Position numbers and translations under genes: made by a program. A stretch of 36,845 nucleotides of DNA from Saprospiraceae bacterium. GTDB lineage: Bacteria > Bacteroidota > Bacteroidia > Chitinophagales > Saprospiraceae. The stretch spans positions 1-36,845 of the forward strand of contig JAHDHU010000016.1 of the NCBI GenBank assembly GCA_020631135.1, read 5' to 3'. This document shows, piece by piece, positions 1 to 8,559 of this stretch; the first letter of the stretch is position 1, and each line of letters starts with the position of its first letter. The notes beneath the pieces were generated by a model that did no database searches, was not told the origin of the DNA, and saw nothing but the letters and a program-made list of their open reading frames with translations.

Positions 1-688
1 CAATAATTAAAAAAGCAGTTGCTTTAAAGAAATGCTTTACAGTTTTCTGTTTGACAGCGTCGACTAAATAAAATATTACTAAAGCCATCAATACGATACC
101 TAAATAAAAAGTCATTTGGGGATGGTTGCCATATAGATTTAATGCAAATGACAGGGCGAACAAGACAGCTCCTAAAGTAATGTTTTTACGATAGCACAAA
201 ATGACCCCTGCAATAATCGGTGCAGTCGTTAGAAGTGCTCTTATTTTGCTGGTATGACCAGCATCAAATATTACGAAGTTATTCGTCGTAAATGCAAAGG
301 AAACCGAGGCAATGATAGCCAACCAATGATTTGCTCCTAACAAAATCATCAAAAGGTAGAAGCCAATCATTCCCATGATGAAATAACCTGCTGGTCTTGG
401 AATCCCAAGTCTAAAAGATGATTCAACGTACTTGATCAGATTGCTTCTCATCGGTGCCGAAATTTGATAGGTCGGCATACCTCCAAACAATGCATTGGTC
501 CAGAGGACTACTTCTCCGGTTTTCTTTTCATATTCTTTTGCTTCGTGGGCCATTTGCTCATAGTTGATGATGTCCCCCATAAGCATTTTCTTGCCTTGAA
601 ATTGAGGTATAAAATAACTCACTGAAAGGACCACAAAAATGATTAAAGCAATAAGATGATGTTTGATTTTATTAAAGAAGTTTTGCAT
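1..688 (-). CDS. YfhO-family integral membrane protein, N-terminal part (cut by window edge)
   Basis: An open frame starts at ATG 688-686 and stays open for 229 codons to the window edge, so only the N-terminal part is visible. The product starts MQNFFNKIKHHLIALIIF, a membrane-anchoring helix. A conserved-looking extracytoplasmic segment follows, with KMLMGDIINYEQM and WTNALFGGMPTYQIS. At least four more hydrophobic helices come next, and between them lie FDAGHTSKIRAL and YGNHPQMTFY. This pattern matches the long Bacteroidota YfhO-like proteins, which are multi-span membrane proteins related to glycosyltransferase C folds; their substrate is generally unknown. Full members are about 800 residues, so roughly a quarter is present. 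The family call is from recalled motifs, and no function beyond membrane protein is claimed. Confidence 0.75.
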   Translation of the reverse strand, partial: MQNFFNKIKHHLIALIIFVVLSVSYFIPQFQGKKMLMGDIINYEQMAHEAKEYEKKTGEVVLWTNALFGGMPTYQISAPMRSNLIKYVESSFRLGIPRPAGYFIMGMIGFYLLMILLGANHWLAIIASVSFAFTTNNFVIFDAGHTSKIRALLTTAPIIAGVILCYRKNITLGAVLFALSFALNLYGNHPQMTFYLGIVLMALVIFYLVDAVKQKTVKHFFKATAFLII

Positions 689-738
689 AAGTCATATTTG
701 GAAAAACATTATATCTAAGGTAAGCTTTTTGATAAGTT

Positions 739-1275
739 TTAGGCTTTTAGCCGAGCATAAACATGAGCATCAATAAAGACATCATCTTTTTTGTAGGCTT
801 TTAAACTCTCTCCTTCACTATGAAAATTTGCTTTTTGCAAAACCCTTTGAGACGCTTTATTAAAAGAATAAACAGTGGCTTTGAGTTTAGTCAAATCAGA
901 TTCTTTAAAAACTGCTTTCGCGAATGCGGTGACTATAGCCGTCATCCATCCTTTTCCTCTGAAATCTTTATGTAGCCAGTAGCCAATTTCACTAACGTGT
1001 GAATTAACACCTTGTTCGTACAGTAGGCCAATACCACCTATCATTTTACCCTCAAAAACGACAGACCAATCTTTTTGAACTTTATTTTTACGTTCAAACT
1101 CTTTTACTATTCCGATGAAATCTAGGGCATCTTGTAAGGTATACGGGCTAGGTACCTTCAATGTATTGCGATAGACTTCTGGATCTTGCATCCCGTCTAC
1201 TATGTCATAAGCATATTTATACTCAAGTCTCTTCAGGCTAAGCTCCTCCGATACCGAAATCTCATAATACTTCAA
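739..1275 (-). CDS. GNAT N-acetyltransferase, RimJ/RimL type
   Basis: This is a 178-residue GNAT-fold acetyltransferase. It probably moves an acetyl group from acetyl-CoA to an amine, and the substrate cannot be told. LSLKRLEYKYAYDIVDGM fits the first strand and helix. IGGIGLLYEQGVNSHVSEIGYWL gives the central strands. The acetyl-CoA loop is DFRGKGWMTAIV, and KATVYSFNKASQRVLQKANFHSEG is the usual RimJ/RimL C-terminal part. The start is TTG at 1275-1273, overlapping the TGA of the upstream peptidase gene as TTGA. The next in-frame ATG is 28 codons on and would remove the first strand, so TTG is preferred. It is the last gene of a coupled three-gene unit (acyltransferase, peptidase, acetyltransferase). 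Confidence 0.8.
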   Translation of the reverse strand: MKYYEISVSEELSLKRLEYKYAYDIVDGMQDPEVYRNTLKVPSPYTLQDALDFIGIVKEFERKNKVQKDWSVVFEGKMIGGIGLLYEQGVNSHVSEIGYWLHKDFRGKGWMTAIVTAFAKAVFKESDLTKLKATVYSFNKASQRVLQKANFHSEGESLKAYKKDDVFIDAHVYARLKA

Positions 1276-2291
1276 TCTTTATAAATTTTAACTTCCTTTG
1301 ATCCGTCAGACTTTATATATCCACGATACATACCAGCAGAATTAAAAGGCATTGCCACATTTCCATCTTGATCAAGAATAATTGCACCCCCACTTCCTTT
1401 TATTTTTTTCAACTTTTGATTGATAACTAAATTACCTGCTTCTTCTACTGATAGGTCTTTGTATTCCATTGCAGCACTGATATCATGCGCTACTGCATAT
1501 CTCATAAAAAATTCTCCATGACCTGTACAAGAAACACCACAGGTCTTATTATTCGCATATGTACCAGCACCGATTACGGGAGAATCTCCAATTCGATTCC
1601 ATTTTTTATTTGTCATGCCCCCTGTTGAAGTGCCTGCAACAATATTTCCTTCTTTATCTAAGGCAACAGCTCCCACCGTACCGTATTTATATTCTTTAAA
1701 TTCTTCTACTGAACCGAGGTCTTTATTTTTTACATTTTGCAATGATTGCCATCTTCTTTCTGTGTAAAAGTAAGAGGGATCAACGATTTCCAATCCATGT
1801 TCTTTTGCAAATGACTCTGCTCCTTTCCCCGCGAGCATCACGTGTTCCGAATTACTCATTACGGCTGCAGCTGCATTAATAGGGTTTCTAACAGTTTCTA
1901 CACCTGCAACAGCACCAGCATTTAAGAACTTTCCTTCCATAATGGAAGCATCTAACTCGTTTTCTCCTGCATTGGTAAATACAGCACCTTTACCCGCATT
2001 AAATAAGGGAGAATCTTCCATCGTATTTATGGTTTGAATGACCGCTTCGAGACTAGTTCCACCATTCTTTAAAATTTCTTCTCCCGTTTTTAATGCAAAT
2101 TCTAGGGCCAAAATGTATTTCATCTCCGTGTCCTCCGTCATATTTTCTTTTAAAATAGTTCCTGCACCGCCATGGATGACTAAGGCATATTCTATTTGAT
2201 CGCTGTTTTTATTTTCCACATTCTTGGAATTAGAATTTTGCTGACAAGAATAAAAAGTTACTAAGAAAATTAAAGTTAGGAGCTTGTTCAT
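1272..2291 (-). CDS. Isoaspartyl peptidase / L-asparaginase (type 2, Ntn hydrolase), lipoprotein
   Basis: The protein has 339 residues and belongs to the plant-type asparaginase/isoaspartyl dipeptidase family. These enzymes hydrolyse beta-aspartyl peptides and L-asparagine, and mature by self-cleavage before a threonine. The autocleavage motif YGTVGAVALD is present with the nucleophile at Thr205, so alpha and beta chains of about 189 and 135 residues are expected. Other family blocks are VIHGGAGT near 38-45, FNAGKGAVFT near 97 and AGTSTGG near 220. The N terminus is a lipoprotein signal ending FYSC, with Cys16 as the lipidated residue, so the enzyme is expected on the periplasmic or outer-membrane side. 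ATG 2291-2289 overlaps the upstream stop by four bases (ATGA), and the downstream acetyltransferase is also coupled. Confidence 0.92.
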   Translation of the reverse strand: MNKLLTLIFLVTFYSCQQNSNSKNVENKNSDQIEYALVIHGGAGTILKENMTEDTEMKYILALEFALKTGEEILKNGGTSLEAVIQTINTMEDSPLFNAGKGAVFTNAGENELDASIMEGKFLNAGAVAGVETVRNPINAAAAVMSNSEHVMLAGKGAESFAKEHGLEIVDPSYFYTERRWQSLQNVKNKDLGSVEEFKEYKYGTVGAVALDKEGNIVAGTSTGGMTNKKWNRIGDSPVIGAGTYANNKTCGVSCTGHGEFFMRYAVAHDISAAMEYKDLSVEEAGNLVINQKLKKIKGSGGAIILDQDGNVAMPFNSAGMYRGYIKSDGSKEVKIYKD

Positions 2292-3562
2292 CCGATTTCT
2301 TTTAGTTCTTTTAAAAGGGAAGATCTCTTCTCTTTCAATTCATTCATTTGTTTTTTATTGAGGACGTTCATTTTAAAATAATGGAAAACATATAAAACTT
2401 GATCGCCGAATCTAAACATTAACCATTCACAGATGACTGCAATTGGAGCAAAAAGAATTGCAACCCAACCTACATTGAAAAAAAGAACAATAGTCGCAAT
2501 TGGATAGAAAAGGTAAAAATGAATCAATAATCTTGATAGTCCACTTAGAGAAGTAAAAAATCTATTTTTTGGTATAACGAAAATGGAAAGTAAAGTTGTA
2601 ATACCCGTTGGAATCAAATTGAAAAGTAAGCCTACAAAGGCAAACGGTGCCAACAAGATGCTTGCAATTATTCTTTTGAGCAAACTGTCGTTAAGCACAT
2701 ATTTGTCATACGTGTTATTCTTTTCCAATTTGGAATTGTACTCTTTCAACTTTTGAATTAGCTCAATATCTGGATCTTTGAGTTTCTCAATCAGGTTATT
2801 CTCTACCTTAAACGGAATTCCGCTTTCGTCAAATATCGGTAGCCAAGGTTCTTTAATTCTTATTTGATTTCGGATCAGAGGAATTGCTAAATTAAAATTT
2901 TGAAGAAGTTGCGGGTCCTTGACTTTGACAATTAGTTTGTCTAGAGCATCTTCAGTAATTTTTGTCAATGCTTTAACTCCTGTTGATTGATTTTCTTGAA
3001 TAGATCCGAGGTGATCTTTAAAATCGATTGGGTCTCCTATTTTTATAATTACATCCTTCCTGAATCCCATAAAATCTTCGAAGCTCACCCCTACCGGTAC
3101 AATCTTGAGATCGATTGAATTATCCAATTGGTAAGCTTGAAAGGACATTCTAGCCATACCTGTTTTGAGTGGTCTTAAATACTTAACTTGTTTTGAACTT
3201 CCTTCAGCAAATATGACCACCTTAGCGCCTTTTACCAGTTGTTCTGCAACAACTGATTGGCTGTTTTTATTTTCACGTAAGTGAGCAAAACCATCCTTTT
3301 TTCTAAAGATTGGAAGTTGATTGGTTCCCTCTAAAAACCATCTAAAAGCTTTTTTTTGAAAGAGATCCCCGCGTGTTAAAAAATGTAACACAAATGGAAA
3401 TCCACAAGCATAAATACAAGGTTCCCAAAATCCGGTCGGATGATTGCTGACGATAAATTGCGGATCATTTTTTGGCAATTTATCTAAACCCTCAATATAT
3501 ATCTTCCTAAAAAAGAGACGCATGATGGTACCGACTAGAAACTTATGTAAAGGATATATCAT
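2288..3562 (-). CDS. 1-acyl-sn-glycerol-3-phosphate acyltransferase-like (PlsC family) membrane protein
   Basis: The 424-residue protein has an N-terminal PlsC-type acyltransferase domain (about residues 15-220). A C-terminal membrane part follows, with hydrophobic stretches near 294-330 and 345-385. Family members move fatty acyl groups to lysophospholipids at the membrane. The catalytic histidine block is NHPTGFWEP (His41), and a second block, FAEGSSKQ (119-124), matches the EGxS substrate motif. The acidic residue after the catalytic histidine is Glu47 rather than the usual Asp, and sits five residues after the spacer start. ATG 3562-3560 is the start and the gene leads a coupled trio. Its own promoter probably lies in the 40-bp gap shared with divergent miaA. 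Substrate is unknown; an ornithine-lipid or phospholipid role is possible. Confidence 0.82.
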   Translation of the reverse strand: MIYPLHKFLVGTIMRLFFRKIYIEGLDKLPKNDPQFIVSNHPTGFWEPCIYACGFPFVLHFLTRGDLFQKKAFRWFLEGTNQLPIFRKKDGFAHLRENKNSQSVVAEQLVKGAKVVIFAEGSSKQVKYLRPLKTGMARMSFQAYQLDNSIDLKIVPVGVSFEDFMGFRKDVIIKIGDPIDFKDHLGSIQENQSTGVKALTKITEDALDKLIVKVKDPQLLQNFNLAIPLIRNQIRIKEPWLPIFDESGIPFKVENNLIEKLKDPDIELIQKLKEYNSKLEKNNTYDKYVLNDSLLKRIIASILLAPFAFVGLLFNLIPTGITTLLSIFVIPKNRFFTSLSGLSRLLIHFYLFYPIATIVLFFNVGWVAILFAPIAVICEWLMFRFGDQVLYVFHYFKMNVLNKKQMNELKEKRSSLLKELKEIG

Positions 3563-3579
3563 TTAGTTAACTTCGATTA

Positions 3580-3587
3580 CAAATGTA
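3580..3587 (-). promoter_or_regulatory. Candidate -7 element for the acyltransferase operon
   Basis: On the minus strand this reads TACATTTG, a full match to the Bacteroidota -7 consensus TAnnTTTG. It sits 17 bases before the ATG at 3562, which would give a leader of only about a dozen bases. I see no clear -33 TTTG element upstream, so the call rests on the -7 box and its position in a 40-bp divergent gap. Confidence 0.4.
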
Positions 3588-3602
3588 GATAAGAGTCTTT
3601 GA

Positions 3603-4517
3603 ATGGAGATAAAAGATAATTGGGTAATTGTTATTTCTGGACCCACATGCGTGGGAAAATCATCACTTTCTCTCCAAATAGCAGACGAATTAGGTTGTCC
3701 AATCATCTCAGCTGATAGTAGACAAGTTTTTAAGGAACTAAATATTGGAACTGCCAAACCTTCAAAAAATGAATTAGAAAGGGTAAAACACTATTTTATT
3801 AATCATCTTCCAATCACTGAACGTTTTTCTGCCGGTATTTTTGAAAATGAATCCATCCCTCTATTAAATCAATTATTTAAAAATCATCGATGTGTTATCC
3901 TGACTGGAGGAACCGGTTTTTATATAGATGCTCTACTAAACGGTATTGAAGAAATTCCCGATATCCCACAAGATTTTGTGCAAAAATGTCAAAAAGATTT
4001 TGAAGACAATGGTTTAGAATGGCTGTCTAATGAAGTTAAAAAAATTGACCCTAGATTCTTTTCCAGTGCAGATATTCAAAATCCTAGAAGGCTCATTCGT
4101 GCTTTAACCGTTTCCCAGTTTACTGGAAAGGCTTTTTCAACCTGGGCGCGTAAATCAAAAAAATCACGCGAATTTAACAACCTCAAAATCCTCTTAGAAA
4201 GAGATCGATCTGAGCTCTATGAAAGAATAAATAAGCGCGTAGATCAAATGATCGAAAATGGATTGTTAGATGAAGCACAGCAATTATTTAAGGACAAAGG
4301 ATTAAGCTCTTTACAAACTGTAGGTTATCAAGAACTTTTCGAATACTTCGAGGGCAAGTTAAATTTGGATCAGGCAATCGAAAAAATTAAACGCAATACT
4401 CGAAGATATGCCAAGAGGCAAATGACATGGTTTAGGAGAGATAAAGATTGGAATAATTATCATCCTGATGATTTCGCAAAAATTAAGCTGTTGATTCAAT
4501 CTAAACTAGACCAATAA
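3603..4517 (+). CDS. miaA: tRNA dimethylallyltransferase MiaA
   Basis: MiaA transfers the dimethylallyl group of dimethylallyl diphosphate to N6 of adenosine 37 in tRNAs that read codons starting with U. It is cytoplasmic. The 304-residue length is normal. The P-loop GPTCVGKS is at residues 13-20, followed by ISADSRQVFKELNIGTAKPS, which binds substrate. TGGTGFYIDALLNG is the second conserved block, and RRLIRALTV and QTVGYQELFEYFEG are typical of the C-terminal half. ATG 3603 directly follows a 40-bp divergent gap. The 3' end overlaps the end of the convergent ArsC-like gene by 12 bases. Confidence 0.97.
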   Translation: MEIKDNWVIVISGPTCVGKSSLSLQIADELGCPIISADSRQVFKELNIGTAKPSKNELERVKHYFINHLPITERFSAGIFENESIPLLNQLFKNHRCVILTGGTGFYIDALLNGIEEIPDIPQDFVQKCQKDFEDNGLEWLSNEVKKIDPRFFSSADIQNPRRLIRALTVSQFTGKAFSTWARKSKKSREFNNLKILLERDRSELYERINKRVDQMIENGLLDEAQQLFKDKGLSSLQTVGYQELFEYFEGKLNLDQAIEKIKRNTRRYAKRQMTWFRRDKDWNNYHPDDFAKIKLLIQSKLDQ

Positions 4518-4844
4518 GAGTACATTTTCAGGTGGTCTACCAATAATTGCTTTTTTACCTTTTACGACGATTGGTCTTTCTATCAATTTAGGATGATCGA
4601 CCATAGCTTTAATCCACTGAGCATTGCTCATCTTTTTTCCTTTGAAACATTCTTTATACACAGCTTCTGTCTTGCGTACGAGTTCTTCAGCTTGGATATT
4701 TAATTTAGATATAATATCCTTTAAAACTTTTTGGGTAGGAACTTCTTCTAGGTACAAAATAATTTCAGGCCTTATACCATTAGCCTCAATGAGCGCTAAT
4801 GTTTCTCTACTTTTGCGGCATCTTGGATTATGATAAATTTTCAT
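4506..4844 (-). CDS. ArsC-family (glutaredoxin-type) arsenate reductase-like protein
   Basis: I place the start at ATG 4844-4842, giving 112 residues beginning MKIYHNPRCRKSRETLALIE. The longer open frame upstream would add 13 residues that no ArsC protein has and would overlap the divergent thioesterase gene. HNPRCRKSR carries the catalytic cysteine (Cys9) in the ArsC position. RPIVVKGKKAIIGRPPE near the C terminus supplies the two arginines that hold the oxyanion in ArsC enzymes. The family reduces arsenate with glutathione/glutaredoxin in proteobacteria, but many Bacteroidota homologues are uncharacterised (YffB/Spx-like), and no arsenic gene lies nearby. True arsenate reductase activity is therefore uncertain. 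Confidence 0.85.
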   Translation of the reverse strand: MKIYHNPRCRKSRETLALIEANGIRPEIILYLEEVPTQKVLKDIISKLNIQAEELVRKTEAVYKECFKGKKMSNAQWIKAMVDHPKLIERPIVVKGKKAIIGRPPENVLLLV

Positions 4845-4868
4845 AGATCTATTTAAAAATGTGAATAT

Positions 4869-5297
4869 ATGATTTGGAAACAAAAAGAAGTAACTGTGGA
4901 AGGTTTGAATTCCTTTGCAACGAACAATATGCCAAGTTATCTAGAAATAAAATTTATTGAAGTCGGTGACGATTATCTCTTGGCTAGGATGCCCGTAAAT
5001 GATAAAACAAAACAACCCATGGGCCTCTTACATGGAGGCGCCTCCGCTGCGTTGGCGGAAACTGTGGGTAGTGTAGCTTCAATACTCTGCATAGAAGATT
5101 TAATGACCCACACCGCCGTCGGTGTCGAAATCAACGCCAATCACCTTAATTCTGTGAAAGAGGGTTTCGTTTATGCAAAAGTTTCTCCAATCAAAGTTGG
5201 TAGAAACATACATGTATGGGAAATAAACATTCGTAATGAAGAAAACAAACTAATTTGTCGTTCTCGATTAACGACCGCAATTATTCAGAAGAAATAA
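4869..5297 (+). CDS. Hotdog-fold acyl-CoA thioesterase (PaaI/YdiI/MenI-like)
   Basis: The 142-residue protein has a single hotdog fold. Proteins of this group hydrolyse acyl-CoA thioesters; YdiI/MenI acts on 1,4-dihydroxy-2-naphthoyl-CoA in menaquinone synthesis. The signature is MGLLHGGASAALAETVGS (residues 51-68), where His-Gly-Gly and the helix Glu are the catalytic region. VGVEINANHLNSV and GRNIHVWEINIRNE are the usual following strands. ATG 4869 is used, 24 bp from the divergent ArsC-like start. A MenI role is plausible because Bacteroidota use menaquinone, but no men gene is adjacent and phenylacetyl-CoA or general thioesterase activity is equally possible. Confidence 0.85.
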   Translation: MIWKQKEVTVEGLNSFATNNMPSYLEIKFIEVGDDYLLARMPVNDKTKQPMGLLHGGASAALAETVGSVASILCIEDLMTHTAVGVEINANHLNSVKEGFVYAKVSPIKVGRNIHVWEINIRNEENKLICRSRLTTAIIQKK

Positions 5298-5341
5298 CTT
5301 GGTTATTCAAATAATCTGCGTCTAACATATGTCATAAAGTT

Positions 5342-5349
5342 TATTTTTG
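5342..5349 (+). promoter_or_regulatory. Candidate -7 element for the LVIVD/T9SS protein gene
   Basis: The sequence TATTTTTG fits TAnnTTTG exactly and lies 34 bases before the ATG at 5384, leaving a leader of about 28 bases. No TTTG at the -33 distance was seen, so the evidence is the -7 box only. Confidence 0.4.
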
Positions 5350-5383
5350 CACTTCAAAACCGCCTTCAATTAAAATATAATAA

Positions 5384-7804
5384 ATGAAATTTATTTACTC
5401 TACATTCTTATTGGTAATTAGTTTTGGATTATTTGCCCAAGAAGACTTTAATCTTGAACTTGTTGGTTCTGTGGATTTACTCGAACCAGGCAATGATATT
5501 TGGGGTTATGTGGCTCCAGATAGTACAGAATATGCCATAATCGGTGCATCTGGTTCTACCCGAGTCTATTCTTTAGAAGACCCTACTAATCCAACCTTAG
5601 TTATTTCTATTCCTGGTCAAAATTCGGTTTGGAGGGATATGAAAGATTGGAATGACCATATCTACGTGACAACCGACCAAAATGGGACGAGCGAAGGATT
5701 ACTCATCATTGATATGACCTCGGCTCCAGACAATGTAAGTTTTTCAAGTTGGAAACCATTCATTGATTTCACTGACGCGACAGGTCATAATGTTCAAGGA
5801 CAATTGAATACCTGTCACAACATATACATTGACGAAAATGGAATTGCCTATTTAGCTGGTTGTGGAGGTATCGGAAATGCGGGAGTTATTTTACTCGATC
5901 TAAATCAAGATCCAAAAAATCCAGTTGTAATCGGAGTTGAGGACGATTTTTATGCACATGATGCTTATACTAGAGGAGATACTTTATATGCATCTGAGAT
6001 AAGTGCCAATCCTGGACAATTAACCCTATATGATGTAAGTCAAAAAGATAGCATTATTTCTATGGGTTCGGTAATTACATCATTTGAGTTTTGTCACAAT
6101 ACATGGATTTCTGATGATGGTAAATATGCGTTCACCACTGATGAAAGAGCCAATGCATTTGTGGATTCTTACGATATTACTGATCCAATGAATATGGTCA
6201 GATTAGATCAATTTCAGCCACTAGAAACCGCAGGTAATGATGTAATTCCGCACAATACACATTACAAAGATGGATACCTCATCACATCTTGGTATACAGA
6301 TGGAGTCGTAATTACAGACGTGTCTAACCCTGATATAATGGTCGAAGTTGGTCATTATGATTCATATCTTGGGCCTCATGGTGATTTCAATGGTTGTTGG
6401 GGAGCTTACCCTTGGTTACCATCAGGACTAATACTCGCATCAAATATTACTGGAAACGATAACCAAGGAACACTTTTGATCCTGCAGCCTACATATGAGA
6501 GAGCTAGTTTTCTTCGCGGCACCGTTACAGATGCTGATACTGGCGCACCTATCAATGGAGTTTCAGTCGAAATTCTTGACAGCAGACCAAATGAAGCATC
6601 AACAGATGCTGTGGGTGTATATGGTACTGGAGTTTTTGATGACGGTACTATAGACGTTAGATTCGAACACCCAGATTACGTGAATCAAACAAAACAAACA
6701 TTGATCCTTAGCGGTCAAACTACAGTGTTAAATGCACAGTTGGTTCGATTAGCTCAATATCAAGTAACAGGAAATACTGTAAGATCATCTGATACGAATG
6801 TAGCAGTGCCCAATTCTTCTCTGATATTTATTAGTGATGAACATCGTTTTGAAATAACAACGGACTCTGATGGTACATTTTCAGAACCAATTACAGTTGG
6901 AACCTACGATGTTTATGCAGGAGCTTGGGGGTTTTTACACAAGCTAGTTGAGGATGTTGTGGTAGAGAATGCAGTAAACATTACCATAGAATTGGACCGT
7001 GGTTACCAAGATGATTTCATTTTTGATCTTGGATGGACGGTCTCTGGAAATGCTGAAACCGGACATTGGGTACGCGAAGAACCAATTCAGACAGTTTTGC
7101 AAGGAAATATATTTAATCCCGGAATGGACATAGACAACGATTTTGGAACACTTTGTTATGTAACTGAAAACTCAACAGGTGGAGTCGGTGCAGCTGATGT
7201 AGATGATGGACAAACTATTTTAACCTCTGACGTAATGGATTTAACTTGGTACCAAGGCCCACAAGTAGAATATACAAGCTGGTTTGCAAATGGAGGTGGA
7301 CAAGGCTCACCTGCGAATGACAGTTTAAATATTTTTATTGACAACGGCTCTGAAGTAGTCATGCTTGAAAGCTTAACTGGATATGCAGGAGCTTGGCGTC
7401 CAGAATCTTCGTTCTTTTTACCCGATTATATTGAAATCACAGATAACATGAGGATGATAGTAGCAACAGCAGATTTTGATCAAGGTCATTTAGTGGAAGC
7501 TGGATTTGATGGATTCTTTGTGAAGGAAGGTCAACCTAGTTCAGTAAACAATATTGAAGGATTAAATGAATTTAAAGTCTTACCAAATCCATTTAATGAT
7601 AACCTCAGACTTAACATTGATTCAGAAAGAGATAACAAATTCGAATTGAGATTGGTAAACGTCAATGGACAAACGGTATTAAAACAATTAGTTTCAAATA
7701 ATGGAGCAATTGAATTGAATACCGAGAATCTCGAAAGCGGTGCGTATTTCATCCAGTTAAGTGATGGAAAATCAACTGTTTACAAGAAGTTAATTAAACA
7801 ATAA
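5384..7804 (+). CDS. Secreted LVIVD-repeat (choice-of-anchor B) protein with T9SS sorting domain
   Basis: The 806-residue protein is exported and then passed through the type IX system. The N terminus MKFIYSTFLLVISFGLFAQ is a signal peptide. Residues about 25-370 carry LVIVD-type beta-propeller repeats, seen as recurring blocks such as TRVYSLEDPTNPTLV, LTLYDVSQKDS and VVITDVSNPDIMVEVGHYDS. Two carboxypeptidase-regulatory-like Ig domains follow (about 374-450 and 455-540). The second half of the protein contains a jelly-roll-like segment. The tail FKVLPNPFNDNLRLNI to the end (about 727-806) is a type A T9SS sorting domain. These proteins are cell-surface or secreted, and the function of the propeller is unknown. 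Many homologues have 'choice-of-anchor B family' names. A strong terminator follows. Confidence 0.9.
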   Translation: MKFIYSTFLLVISFGLFAQEDFNLELVGSVDLLEPGNDIWGYVAPDSTEYAIIGASGSTRVYSLEDPTNPTLVISIPGQNSVWRDMKDWNDHIYVTTDQNGTSEGLLIIDMTSAPDNVSFSSWKPFIDFTDATGHNVQGQLNTCHNIYIDENGIAYLAGCGGIGNAGVILLDLNQDPKNPVVIGVEDDFYAHDAYTRGDTLYASEISANPGQLTLYDVSQKDSIISMGSVITSFEFCHNTWISDDGKYAFTTDERANAFVDSYDITDPMNMVRLDQFQPLETAGNDVIPHNTHYKDGYLITSWYTDGVVITDVSNPDIMVEVGHYDSYLGPHGDFNGCWGAYPWLPSGLILASNITGNDNQGTLLILQPTYERASFLRGTVTDADTGAPINGVSVEILDSRPNEASTDAVGVYGTGVFDDGTIDVRFEHPDYVNQTKQTLILSGQTTVLNAQLVRLAQYQVTGNTVRSSDTNVAVPNSSLIFISDEHRFEITTDSDGTFSEPITVGTYDVYAGAWGFLHKLVEDVVVENAVNITIELDRGYQDDFIFDLGWTVSGNAETGHWVREEPIQTVLQGNIFNPGMDIDNDFGTLCYVTENSTGGVGAADVDDGQTILTSDVMDLTWYQGPQVEYTSWFANGGGQGSPANDSLNIFIDNGSEVVMLESLTGYAGAWRPESSFFLPDYIEITDNMRMIVATADFDQGHLVEAGFDGFFVKEGQPSSVNNIEGLNEFKVLPNPFNDNLRLNIDSERDNKFELRLVNVNGQTVLKQLVSNNGAIELNTENLESGAYFIQLSDGKSTVYKKLIKQ

Positions 7805-7827
7805 GTTCAAGAATTAAATAAACTTTA

Positions 7828-7860
7828 GCCTCTGATAATATTCATCGGAGGCTTTTTTTT
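7828..7860 (+). terminator. Rho-independent terminator of the LVIVD protein gene
   Basis: A 9-bp stem is formed by GCCTCTGAT (7828-7836) and ATCGGAGGC (7844-7852) with one G-U pair and a 7-base loop, followed by eight T (7853-7860). It begins 23 bases after the stop codon at 7804. The T-tract ends directly against the ATG of the next gene. Confidence 0.93.
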
Positions 7861-8550
7861 ATGCAATTAAAAGAGATACAAGCAAGTTTTGAGAGATATA
7901 AACAACATCTAAAAGGTATTGATGATCCTGTTTATTTCCATAAATGGGAACTATTAAAAAACTTTTCGGAACATTGGAATTTAGAGTCCCAAAATCTCAA
8001 AACCGTGTTTGAAAATTGTTTTCAAAGCATGGTTACGAGAAGTTTTTGGGGAGGAGAAAAAGAATCCGCAAAAGCTTTTTTGATGATGATGCTCGAAATT
8101 GATTCTGATTATGTTCGTCTAATTTTTAGAGACTTATTGGACGAGAGAAAAGATTTAAGACTCAGAATTGAACGATTTATTTTTCATTGTGATGAATATA
8201 AAGCTGAAGTTGAAAAAAAGTTTGGCAAACAAGTAGATCATTACCAAAATGATTTGAGTATTATTTCATTCTATCTGAGCTTCATAAAACCCGAAACCTA
8301 TTGCATCTATGAATACGCTAGTTTTTTGAACTATGCATCGCTAATCGGAGTATCTCCGCCTCCACAAGAATTCGAAATTCTGCGATTTTTTAAAATCATG
8401 AAAACCATCTACTCTTTGTCCACAAAAGACACCGAGTTACAAGATATTATTAACTCTAAGCTTGATACTAATATGCATTATGTCGAAAAAAGTATGCTTC
8501 TATGCCATGACATTTACACTTTTCATGGATTTAAAAAGAAGACCCTTTAA
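7861..8550 (+). CDS. Hypothetical protein, helix-rich, unrecognised
   Basis: I do not recognise this 229-residue protein. It has no signal peptide or membrane span, so it is probably cytoplasmic. It is charged and helix-rich, with aromatic clusters such as TRSFWGGEKESAKAF (around 59-73), FIFHCDEYKAEVEKKFGK and FIKPETYCIYEYASFLNYASLIGV (around 139-162). The last segment faintly resembles helical regions that precede McrB-like ATPases, but that is only an impression. The ATG at 7861 directly follows the T-tract of a terminator, so there is no room for a leader or ribosome binding site unless transcription starts inside the terminator or reads through. An internal start at a later Met is possible. 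Genes downstream run the same way (GNAT at 8560). Confidence 0.7.
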   Translation: MQLKEIQASFERYKQHLKGIDDPVYFHKWELLKNFSEHWNLESQNLKTVFENCFQSMVTRSFWGGEKESAKAFLMMMLEIDSDYVRLIFRDLLDERKDLRLRIERFIFHCDEYKAEVEKKFGKQVDHYQNDLSIISFYLSFIKPETYCIYEYASFLNYASLIGVSPPPQEFEILRFFKIMKTIYSLSTKDTELQDIINSKLDTNMHYVEKSMLLCHDIYTFHGFKKKTL

Positions 8551-8559
8551 ATTTGTTTT

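Noticed and set aside
4845-4883. Longer N terminus for the ArsC-like protein
   Set aside because: It would overlap the divergent thioesterase start and add 13 residues before the canonical MKIYHNPRC start.
8548-8555. TAAATTTG as promoter of the GNAT gene at 8560
   Set aside because: It overlaps the preceding stop codon and would put the transcript start on the ATG; co-transcription with the upstream gene is simpler.
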